Positions 54,136-62,268 of a stretch of 64,000 bases of DNA are shown here, in pieces. The notes beneath the pieces were generated by a model, which did no database searches, was not told the origin of the DNA, and saw nothing but the letters and a program-made list of their open reading frames with translations. Position 1 is the stretch's first letter, and each line of letters opens with the position of its first letter. Source of the DNA: an uncultured Pseudomonadota bacterium (GTDB taxonomy: Bacteria > Pseudomonadota > Gammaproteobacteria > Methylococcales > Methylomonadaceae); NCBI GenBank assembly GCA_903928965.1, contig CAIYSZ010000031.1, positions 1 to 64,000 of the forward strand, written 5' to 3'. The translations under genes and the position numbers were made by a program.

Positions 54136-55056
54136 TTAGAAATAACCTTCCCGCTTCTTCTGCTCCATGGAGCCGGCTTGGTCGTGGTCGATCAAGCGGC
54201 CTTGGCGCTCGGAAGTGGTGGTCAGGAGCATTTCTTGAATGATTTCCGGCAAGGTGGCGGCGGTGGATTCAACCGCGCCGGTCAACGGATAGCAGCCCAA
54301 GGTGCGGAAGCGGACCATTTTCATTTCCACTGTATCGTTCGGGCCGATGGGCATGCGATCGTCGTCCACCATAATCAACATGCCGTCGCGGTTGACCACC
54401 GGCCGCTCTTTAGCGAAATACAAGGGTACGATGGGAATATGTTCCAGGTGGATGTATTGCCACACGTCCAGTTCGGTCCAGTTAGACAACGGGAATACGC
54501 GGATGCTTTCACCTTTGTCGATTTTGCCGTTGTAGATATTCCACAGCTCGGGGCGCTGGTTTTTAGGGTCCCAGCGGTGGTTTTTGTCGCGGAAGGAATA
54601 GACCCGCTCCTTGGCGCGCGATTTTTCCTCGTCGCGCCGCGCGCCGCCGAAGGCCGCGTCGAACTGGTATTTGTTCAAGGCTTGCTTCAAGGCGTCGGTT
54701 TTCATCACGTCGGTGTGTTTTTTGCTGCCGTGGGTAAAAGGGCCGATGTTTTGCGCCACGCCGTCCAGATTGATATGCACCAAAAGCTCCCAATCCAATT
54801 CCTTGACCAGGGCGTCGCGGAACTCTATCATTTCACGAAACTTCCAGGTGGTGTCCACATGCAGCAACGGAAACGGCGGCTTGCCCGGAAAAAAAGCCTT
54901 ACGGGTTAAATGCAGCATTACCGCTGAATCCTTGCCGATGGAATAGAGCATGACCGGTCTTTCAAATTCCGCCGCTACTTCGCGTATGATATGGATGCTT
55001 TCTGCCTCAAGTTGTTTTAAGTGAGTTAATTTATATTCGGTCATGAAGGGGTCCAA
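54136..55056 (-). CDS. cysD: Sulfate adenylyltransferase subunit 2
   Basis: [41 protein letters not shown]. Confidence 0.97.
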   Translation of the reverse strand: MDPFMTEYKLTHLKQLEAESIHIIREVAAEFERPVMLYSIGKDSAVMLHLTRKAFFPGKPPFPLLHVDTTWKFREMIEFRDALVKELDWELLVHINLDGVAQNIGPFTHGSKKHTDVMKTDALKQALNKYQFDAAFGGARRDEEKSRAKERVYSFRDKNHRWDPKNQRPELWNIYNGKIDKGESIRVFPLSNWTELDVWQYIHLEHIPIVPLYFAKERPVVNRDGMLIMVDDDRMPIGPNDTVEMKMVRFRTLGCYPLTGAVESTAATLPEIIQEMLLTTTSERQGRLIDHDQAGSMEQKKREGYF

Positions 55057-55127
55057 GGTTCGGGCGGAACAAGCAAGAATAAACGTTCTATTTTAAAGGC
55101 AAACCGCCAAATGCGCTATGCAGAAAA

Positions 55128-55571
55128 GTGATGAAAGAATTCCATGGAGTCATAAGAGTCGCTCAACTTGACCGCAACAAACGGCCGCTGGCGCAACTTA
55201 AGCCAGCCGATTTGGCCGCTTGTCTAAGCGAAGACCTGCAAGCTTGCGTTTGCACTATTTACGGCGACGACGGCCAAAGTCAGCAAGCTGTATTGGCGAA
55301 ACTGTTTTTGCTGCCTGAGACCCTATATTACCATGCTCTGGAGCATCGTTTGGAACTGGCGGTGGCCGGCCCCATCCTGCGCAACGATTGCCCGCCATTG
55401 ACTTATCGCTTGCAAGGCAAGCATTTCGCCGTCACCGGCCGCTGCTCTATGATACCTAAAGTCTGCGGCGTGGACCTTTATTTGCAGGCCAGTTATACCG
55501 GGGAGCTTGGCGCGGTGGCCCGGCAGCGTTTTGCGTTTGATGTAAAAAAAATATTGCAAACGTATAAATAA
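55128..55571 (+). CDS. Hypothetical protein
   Basis: 147 aa intact ORF immediately upstream of ssrA. Confidence 0.55.
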   Translation: MMKEFHGVIRVAQLDRNKRPLAQLKPADLAACLSEDLQACVCTIYGDDGQSQQAVLAKLFLLPETLYYHALEHRLELAVAGPILRNDCPPLTYRLQGKHFAVTGRCSMIPKVCGVDLYLQASYTGELGAVARQRFAFDVKKILQTYK

Positions 55572-55595
55572 CTTCTGATATAATTGCAAATACTT

Positions 55596-55969
55596 GGGGG
55601 CGACCTGGCTTCGACGTGGGTAGCAAAACTTCAGGTGCATGCCGAGGACAGTACACCTCGTAAATCCTACTGAAACAAGTATTCGCAAACGACGAAAACT
55701 ACTCAGTGGCCTTAGCAGCTTAAAACCTGCACCACTTCTCTGACTATGTGTGCTTATGCGTGTAGGCTCTTCGGGGCAATCAGGGATCATCTACATAAGA
55801 TCGCGCCAAGGCTTCGTTCGTAGCTGGAAGCGTTAAATCCAATCGAAATCGCTGTTGAATCTCTTGGCCCGTCGGGCAGTCAACGGTTAAACCAAAAGCA
55901 CGGGATAAGCATGTAGAGCTTGCGGCGGAGTGCTTGCGGACGCGGGTTCGATTCCCGCCGCCTCCACCA
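55596..55969 (+). ncRNA. ssrA: tmRNA
   Basis: 5' ggggGCG...3' CGCctccACCA acceptor pairing; T arm gcgggttcgattcccgc; tag ORF gcaaacgacgaaaactactcagtggccttagcagcttaa = ANDENYSVALAA*. Confidence 0.97.
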
Positions 55970-57215
55970 AGAATGTCGAAGAAAAACAGCCACTTACGAG
56001 TGGCTGTTCCTTTTTTGGCACATCGTTGGCACATTTCTTAAAATTTGACTGTTGCTTTACTTCGATTACCGAACTTGGTTCGGCGGCTTTTCGATTCAAA
56101 ACAAACTCAAGTTTGGAAAGTTCGCGGCCTTTGTCTGCTTCCCTTATCCATCTAGCATAAGTATTCAAAAACATCTGTACGCTGTGTCCAAGTTGGTTTG
56201 CCGCCCAAGCCGGGTTGACACCACTCATCAACATTAGAGTAGCAAAAGTGTGCCTCGTTTGATAGCAGGCGCGATGCCGCATCCCTAAAGCTTTTAATAC
56301 CGGCGTCCAAACACGGCGCAAAGGTCTATCGTCAATAAATGGCTCGTTTGTATTTGGATTAAGGAAAATCAACTGCGTCGCAGTTTGTGATTGTTGTCGT
56401 GCCAAGGCCGCGAAAGCACGACTGTTCAACTCGACTTCGCGTTCAACATATGTTTTTGTGTGCTCATTGATTTCCTGCCGAACCTTGGCTCTGTGAATAT
56501 GAGCTATTCGACGCCGAAAATCTATATCTTCCCAACGGAGTTCGATTTGCTCGGATGTTCGGAGACCAGTGAAAAAAGCAAATTCAAAATAGTTGTTTAT
56601 CGAAGGTGGATAATGTTCGCCAATATAAGCCAGTACCAATTCTACTTCCTCCAATGTTAAAGGATCTGGCTTCTTCTTTTGGTGTTTTACATAAACTATT
56701 CGCGCTGCCGGGTTTGAGGGGATCAAGTCGTCTTCATAAGCAGCTTCAAAGATGCGCCTAAGTGGAATAATCGAATTGTTTCTGGTCTTACCAGTCTTAA
56801 ATTTTATGGAGCCTATCATAGCCATTAATTCCGTATAAGTAATACCGTTCATGGAACGATTAGCTAGTTTTGGTAGCCAATGGAAATTTAATGTTTTGCG
56901 ATAACCTTCAATAGTTGATTTTGCAAGGTGTGCTTGGCCGGTCAACCATAAATCCGACATTGCCCCGAATGTCAACGATTCTGAGATTTGAGTTTTTGTA
57001 ACCTTAATCGAATCCGGAAAATAGATGGCATAGTCAAAAAGTCCATGCCGGATTTTTTCACATATTTCTGCGCGTAACTTGGTCGCTGCTCGTTGGTTTG
57101 CATCGGATGGTGACAAATTGAGCGATTCGAAGCATCGTTCTCCATTATATTTGAACCAAATTCGTAACTTGCCGCCATGTACTTGTACACCGGTCAGTTT
57201 TTTCCGCTGAGACAT
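55887..57215 (-). CDS. int: Tyrosine integrase of an ssrA-integrated island
   Basis: EFAFFTGLRTSEQIELRWEDID; RHRACYQTRHTFATLMLMSGVNPAWAANQLGHSVQMFLNTYARWI. The ORF C-terminus runs antisense into tmRNA. Confidence 0.93.
   Translation of the reverse strand: MSQRKKLTGVQVHGGKLRIWFKYNGERCFESLNLSPSDANQRAATKLRAEICEKIRHGLFDYAIYFPDSIKVTKTQISESLTFGAMSDLWLTGQAHLAKSTIEGYRKTLNFHWLPKLANRSMNGITYTELMAMIGSIKFKTGKTRNNSIIPLRRIFEAAYEDDLIPSNPAARIVYVKHQKKKPDPLTLEEVELVLAYIGEHYPPSINNYFEFAFFTGLRTSEQIELRWEDIDFRRRIAHIHRAKVRQEINEHTKTYVEREVELNSRAFAALARQQSQTATQLIFLNPNTNEPFIDDRPLRRVWTPVLKALGMRHRACYQTRHTFATLMLMSGVNPAWAANQLGHSVQMFLNTYARWIREADKGRELSKLEFVLNRKAAEPSSVIEVKQQSNFKKCANDVPKKEQPLVSGCFSSTFLVEAAGIEPASASTPPQALHAYPVLLV
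55986..56016 (+). terminator. Terminator downstream of ssrA
   Basis: acagccacttacgagtggctgttcctttttt. Confidence 0.85.
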
Positions 57216-57511
57216 TTATTGATCTCCATTAGATTGAAAATAATGCTTGATTTTTTTGAGTCTGGTCGCTCATGTCGGTAATGTAAGCCTTCACGCCAAG
57301 TACCTCTGGATATACGATTTCGTATCGCACTCCGACTTAGCCCGCTGATTTCTGAAAGGCGATCAATATAGACCCAATCAAGAGATGATACAGATTCTGT
57401 ATTTTTTGCAATAGCATTCGTTCTGATACTTTCAAGCAGGTTTTTTGCAGCATTTAGTTGAATTAGTGCTGCTTGATATTGTGCTTCGGCAAATACAATT
57501 AGGTCACTCAT
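57194..57511 (-). CDS. Excisionase-like small HTH protein
   Basis: WVYIDRLSEISGLSRSAIRNRISRGTWREGLHYRHERPDSKKSSIIFNL (xis/AlpA-like), overlapping the integrase start. Confidence 0.7.
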   Translation of the reverse strand: MSDLIVFAEAQYQAALIQLNAAKNLLESIRTNAIAKNTESVSSLDWVYIDRLSEISGLSRSAIRNRISRGTWREGLHYRHERPDSKKSSIIFNLMEINKCLSGKN

Positions 57512-57521
57512 GTTTTTTTAG

Positions 57522-59438
57522 GTCGCGGTAGAGATGGCTGTTACCAGCCACCCCCCGCACAGATCCGTACGAGCGGAATTACCGCATACGGCTCCTGCCA
57601 AGAGTATTGGCCTGAAATCGCTCTTCCGGGTGCGGATGCAGCACTTTAAGTGGAGGCAGAAAGCTATCGGCTAGCTTACCAAAACGGCTCCATGGCATAC
57701 GGCTTCGCTGGCTCCTTCGCAATAATGCATGTCTCCACGATCTTCTGACTTCTGCAAGGAAGCCCTTAAGTCGTATGAGATTCCCTGGCACGGCATAATA
57801 ATTCAAGTAGCCCCTGACAACACTGGCAAGCCACTTTCCAATTACAGGAATTGGTTCGTGTCGCCTCCGATGCAATTCCGTACGAATTGCACTTAATGTG
57901 GCCCTCATTCTTTTCTTGATTGTCAGCCTTAACAGTTTAAATTCACCTTTCCGGTTTTTACTGCATATATGTGTAAAACCAAGAAAGTCAAAGGTCTCGG
58001 GATTGCTTTGACCTCTTTCCAAGCACTGTTTTTCTGCAAATCGTCCAAATCGAATAAGGCGTGTTTTGTCTGGATGAAGTTCCAATTTAAATTTTGCCAT
58101 TCTCTCCTTCAGGTAGTGTAGGAAAGCTTTGGCTTCATTTTCGTACTGAAACCCCCATACACCATCATCCGCATACCTAACAAATATCACATCCCCTGCA
58201 AGGTATTTGTTTCTCCAATTATGCACCCATAAATCCAGTACATAGTGCAGATAGATGTTGGCAAGCAAAGGCGAAATAACAGACCCTTGAGGTGTCCCCT
58301 TGGTTGACGTCATTTTAACACCCTCGCTATCAATGGCACCTGCCATTAGCCACTTTCTTATTAGCCTTATCATACGTTTGTCGGCAATACGATGTTCCAG
58401 AAAACGTATCATCCATTCATGGTCAATCTCATCGAAGAATGCCCTAATGTCTGCGTCCAGTATCCAGTTTATTTTCTTGCCGAAAATGCCTTCAGCCAAT
58501 GCGTCTAGCGCGTCGTGCTGACTTCTTCCTTGCCTGAATCCGTAGGAAAAACCCATAAAATCCGATTCATAAATACAGTTCAGAACTGTTGCAGTTGCCT
58601 GCTGTACCACTTTATCTTCAACGGATGCGATTCCGAGCGGCCTTTGTTTACCATCGGCTTTTGGTATATACACTCGTTTTGATGCGCTGGCGCGATAGCG
58701 CCCTGACTGTATTTCTTTATGCAGTTCTACGAGCTTTCCTTTCCCTATCAATGCTTCATATTCACGCCATGTGACTTTGTCAATTCCAGGGGCTGCGTTC
58801 TTTTTGAGTTCATAAAAACTCTCCCAGAGCAATTCCGGTGTAATATGATGCATCAGTGCATTAAATCGGCATTGTTTATCCCTTCTTGCAATTTCACGCA
58901 CACCGGCTAATCCGCGGGACGCTCTTTTATCACAACGCTGTGTTTGTGGAGCGGTGAGTTCACCAGTGTTCCTCTTGGCTATATCCCTTCCCTCCGTTGC
59001 TTCCGCAGTCATTTTCATTTCATTGTTCAGCAATTTCATAGGTACTATGGATATATCCGACTTCTCATTGACGTAAATGGATGGATTACGGTTTTACCTT
59101 CCCATCCCTGTCCACCGGCAGATCATGGTGGACATCAACGAGACCTCGCTGCTTCCGTATAGTAAATTTCCCAGCATGCACAGGGTCTACGACCGCGTGG
59201 GATCAGGGACATCGCTTGCGATAACGTTTTGCCCTGTATTGCCTTCCGCTTCGCTTAACAACGTCGGCATCCCAGAGTTCTGATTTCGCGGCTCAATGGC
59301 TGGCCTACTGTTTCCCCTGTCAACGCTTCGACAAATCCCTCGCGAAATTTGCCGCATGACTCGGGGTTAGGATGGTTCGCTAGACCTTTCCTATGCTGAA
59401 CTTTCATCAGCTATCTACTATCGGCTTTGCAGCCGCAC
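57522..59438 (-). mobile_element. Group II intron (complete)
   Basis: 5' end GTGCGGCTGCAAAGCCGATAG (minus strand at 59438); domain V-like gagccgtatgcggtaattccgctcgtacggatc; 3' end ...ctctaccgcgac at 57522. Confidence 0.88.
57579..59039 (-). CDS. ltrA: Group II intron reverse transcriptase/maturase
   Basis: RT motifs incl. VRYADDGVWGF, TKGTPQGSVISPLLANIYLHYVLD; maturase domain; no HNH endonuclease apparent. Confidence 0.95.
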   Translation of the reverse strand: MKLLNNEMKMTAEATEGRDIAKRNTGELTAPQTQRCDKRASRGLAGVREIARRDKQCRFNALMHHITPELLWESFYELKKNAAPGIDKVTWREYEALIGKGKLVELHKEIQSGRYRASASKRVYIPKADGKQRPLGIASVEDKVVQQATATVLNCIYESDFMGFSYGFRQGRSQHDALDALAEGIFGKKINWILDADIRAFFDEIDHEWMIRFLEHRIADKRMIRLIRKWLMAGAIDSEGVKMTSTKGTPQGSVISPLLANIYLHYVLDLWVHNWRNKYLAGDVIFVRYADDGVWGFQYENEAKAFLHYLKERMAKFKLELHPDKTRLIRFGRFAEKQCLERGQSNPETFDFLGFTHICSKNRKGEFKLLRLTIKKRMRATLSAIRTELHRRRHEPIPVIGKWLASVVRGYLNYYAVPGNLIRLKGFLAEVRRSWRHALLRRSQRSRMPWSRFGKLADSFLPPLKVLHPHPEERFQANTLGRSRMR

Positions 59439-59518
59439 TAAGCGTCCAACGCTCCCACCTACCCAACCGCCCCTAAAAAGTCCATCCTCTGCATTTTGTT
59501 AAATCATGAGGAAGCAGC

Positions 59519-59821
59519 ATGTCGCGATTACAATTCTGGGAAAGCCACATTGAAGCTTGGCAACACAGCGGTTTATCGCAAACCGCTTACTGCCGGGAGC
59601 AAGGTATTAACTATCATTCCTTTACGGTGCGTTTAAGCCAGTATCGCAAAAAGCGCTTGCCGGGTTTGCCGGCGTTGATTCCGGTTCAGGTGCGGCCAAA
59701 TACTCCGCCATCCGAGCCGGTGGGCAACATTCGCTTAACGCATGGCGCGTCTTTACACATTGACTTGCCGTCGAACACCTCGGCGGCCTGGCTGGCGGAG
59801 TTGTTAACATGCCTGGGCTAA
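59519..59821 (+). CDS. tnpA: IS66 accessory protein TnpA
   Basis: FWESHIEAWQHSGLSQTAYCREQGINYHSFTVRLSQYRK. Confidence 0.9.
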   Translation: MSRLQFWESHIEAWQHSGLSQTAYCREQGINYHSFTVRLSQYRKKRLPGLPALIPVQVRPNTPPSEPVGNIRLTHGASLHIDLPSNTSAAWLAELLTCLG

Positions 59822-60159
59822 TCGCCGCGCCGTCCGACATCTGGTTGGCGGTGGCGCCGATGGACATGCGGCGCGGGATCGATGGCTTGTCGTCATTTGT
59901 GCAGCATGCGCTCGGTCATCCACCCTGCGCGGGTTCTGCGTTTGTGTTCCGCAACCGGGCGGGCAACCGGTTGAAGTTGTTGCTGTGGGATGGCAACGGC
60001 GTCTGGCTGTGCCAACGCCGCTTGCACCGGGGCGGGTTTGTCTGGCCCAAAACTCATGACGCGTGTTGTTCTGTGAGTCAGGCGCAATGGGAATGGCTGG
60101 TGTCCGGGGTGGATTGGCAACGCTTATCGGCTGTGCCGAAGGCCGATTGGCGGGTCTGA
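59809..60159 (+). CDS. tnpB: IS66 accessory protein TnpB (Orf2)
   Basis: IWLAVAPMDMRRGIDGLSSFVQHALGHPPCAGSAFVFRNRAGNRLKLLLWDGNGVWLCQRRLHRGGFVWP. Confidence 0.95.
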   Translation: MPGLIAAPSDIWLAVAPMDMRRGIDGLSSFVQHALGHPPCAGSAFVFRNRAGNRLKLLLWDGNGVWLCQRRLHRGGFVWPKTHDACCSVSQAQWEWLVSGVDWQRLSAVPKADWRV

Positions 60160-60278
60160 TGTCAAGGTGGTTATCGAGGCCCGCTCAGGGTTATCAATCT
60201 TGAAAAATTGATTGATTTTAGTCATAAAATGTCTATATTATAATGACTTAAGCGGTGTTTTCGGGTATAATAAACCCC

Positions 60279-61908
60279 ATGAAAAACCTCTCTCATCTGG
60301 ACACTTTCGATCCCGCGACCGCCTCACAGGCGGAATTAGCCGCCGTCATTTTGGCGTTGCAAGAGCGGGTGCGTCAAGACAGCGTCCTGCTCAGGGAGCG
60401 TGAGGTCAAGATCGATAAACTGATCTTTGAACTGGCCTATTACAAGCGCTTGCGCTTTGCTTCTAAAAGCGAGGCGCTGCCCGGTCAGCTTGAGCTGTTT
60501 GAGGAGACGCTGGCGACTGACGTGGCGGCCATTGAGTCGGAGCTCGAACAGCTTCAGGTTGAAGCCGGCCCCGCCGCTAAACCCAAACGCCCGCGCGCGG
60601 GCCGGCAGGTCTTCCCGCCGCATCTGACGCGTATTGAGCATCGTCATGAACCGGCTTCTTGCGCGTGCGATCAATGCGGCCGGGAGATGGTCAACATCGG
60701 CGAGGACGTGGCCGAGCAACTGGATGTGGAGCCGGCCAAGTTCTTTGTGCACCGCCACATTCGCCCTCAATACGCTTGCCGGGCCTGCGAGACCGTCAAA
60801 GCGGAACCTGTGCCGCCCGCCATCATGGAGGGCGGCATGGCGGCGGTGGGTTTGCTGACTTGGATCATGGTCAGTAAGTACCTGGATCATTTGCCGCTGT
60901 ACCGCTTGACGCAAATCGCCGCCCGCGATCAGGTCATTCTGTCCCGCTCCACCTTGGCGGAGTGGGTAGGTCGCACTGGCGTGGCCCTGCAACCTTTGGC
61001 GGAGCGCCTGAGGTGGCATTTGCTGCAAGGCGATACCTTGCACGCCGACGAGACGCCGGTGGCGCAGCAGGACCCGGGCTCCGGTAAAACCAAGAAAGCT
61101 TATCTCTGGGCCTACCGCAGCAACGATCTGGCGGAGGGACCCGGAAAATCGGGCGCACAAGCCGCCGCGCATCCTGGTCTTTGACTATCAACCGGGGCGC
61201 GGCGGCGAGCATGCGCGTCAATTCCTAGGCGCCTGGAAGGGGCATTTGATGGTGGACGACTATGGCGGCTATAAGGCACTGTTCGTCCCCGACCGCAACG
61301 GCTTGGTCTGTATCGAGCTGGCCTGCCTTGCGCATGCGCGCCGTAAATTCCACGAGCTCTTTCAAGCCAATCAAAGCCCCATGGCCGCGGAAGCCTTGCG
61401 CCGCATGGCCGGGCTGTATGCCATTGAGGCGGAAGCCGAAGCCCAGGCGTTGGATGTCCATGCGCGTCGCGGCTTGAGAGCGGAAAAAAGTCTGCCGCGG
61501 CTCAATGCGTTGCACGATTGGCTGTTGAAAACCCGTACGCTAACCGCCGACAACAGCGCCGCCGCCAGGGCGCTGAACTATACCCTCAAACGGTGGCCGG
61601 CCCTGTGCCGATATGCGCATACGGGGCGCCTACCCATTGACAACAACCCGGTGGAAAACGGCATACGCCCTATCGCCCTGGGTAAGAAAAATTGGCTGTT
61701 CACGGGCTCGGAACGCGCCGGGAAAAGAGCCGCCGCCATTCAAAGCTTGTTGGCCACCGCCAAGCTTAATGGCCTGGACCCTAGCGCATGGCTCAGGGAT
61801 ACCTTGGAAAAACTGCCCACCTGGCCCAATAGCCGGATTGATGAGTTAATGCCCTTCTCGCCTGAGCAGATTGAGGGTATTAAAACACGGAAAATGTCTT
61901 CGGGGTAG
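60279..61908 (+). pseudogene. tnpC: IS66 transposase TnpC, frameshifted
   Basis: ORFs 60255-61184 and 61246-61908 are halves of one TnpC (…LHADETPVAQQDPGSGKTKKAYLWAYRS | FDYQPGRGGEHARQFLGAWKGHLMVDDYGGY…); reading frame changes at about 61135-61165. Confidence 0.9.
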
Positions 61909-61929
61909 GTGGGACGGTTGGACGCTTAC

Positions 61930-62062
61930 ATTAAAATGGGCGTGCCCTTGTTTCATATCAGCGCGGTGAGCGTTGTTGAAACGTCGCTGGTTATCGAATA
62001 CAAAAGAGGCGAGCAGGGTGCAAAAGAATTGTTTATTGTGACGAATACCTGCATAACTATGT
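61930..62062 (+). pseudogene. VapC/PIN toxin fragment
   Basis: MGVPLFHISAVSVVETSLVIEYKRGEQGAKELFIV resembles the central part of VapC (HISAVSVVETSLVIEARRGE). Confidence 0.6.
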
Positions 62063-62268
62063 GATAGTGCCATCCGCAACGAAAACGTGTTGCGCTTCGC
62101 GGTGGAGGAGTATGTCGGACGCTATCAACGCGCCGACAGCACCAACGAGGTGTCAGTGATTAAATGAAGGAGTCCCGGAGTATTTAGCTTCGGGACCGCC
62201 CTTGTCAATCTTGCTGATAAGCATGCAACGCTTAAATGCCCAAGTGCAAAATAATTTCTACGTTTCAG

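Larger units (their letters stand above)
59439..61929 (+). mobile_element. IS66-family insertion sequence
   Basis: Left end (g)taagcgtccaacgctcccacctacc..., right end inverted ...ggtaggtgggacggttggacgcttac; tnpA, tnpB, tnpC. Confidence 0.92.

Noticed and set aside
55780-56034. ORF with GGGGGNRTRVRKHSAASSTCLSRAFGL and the integrase tail VEAAGIEPASASTPPQALHAYPVLLV as real protein domains
   Set aside because: These are antisense translations of the tmRNA 3' end, a well-known annotation artefact; only the overlap itself is informative.
61130-61170. Programmed frameshift in IS66 tnpC
   Set aside because: No slippery heptamer or stimulatory structure evident, and IS66 TnpC is normally made from one frame; more likely an inactivating indel.
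60336-61172. 278-aa ORF antisense to IS66 tnpC
   Set aside because: Antisense shadow of the transposase; no recognisable domain.
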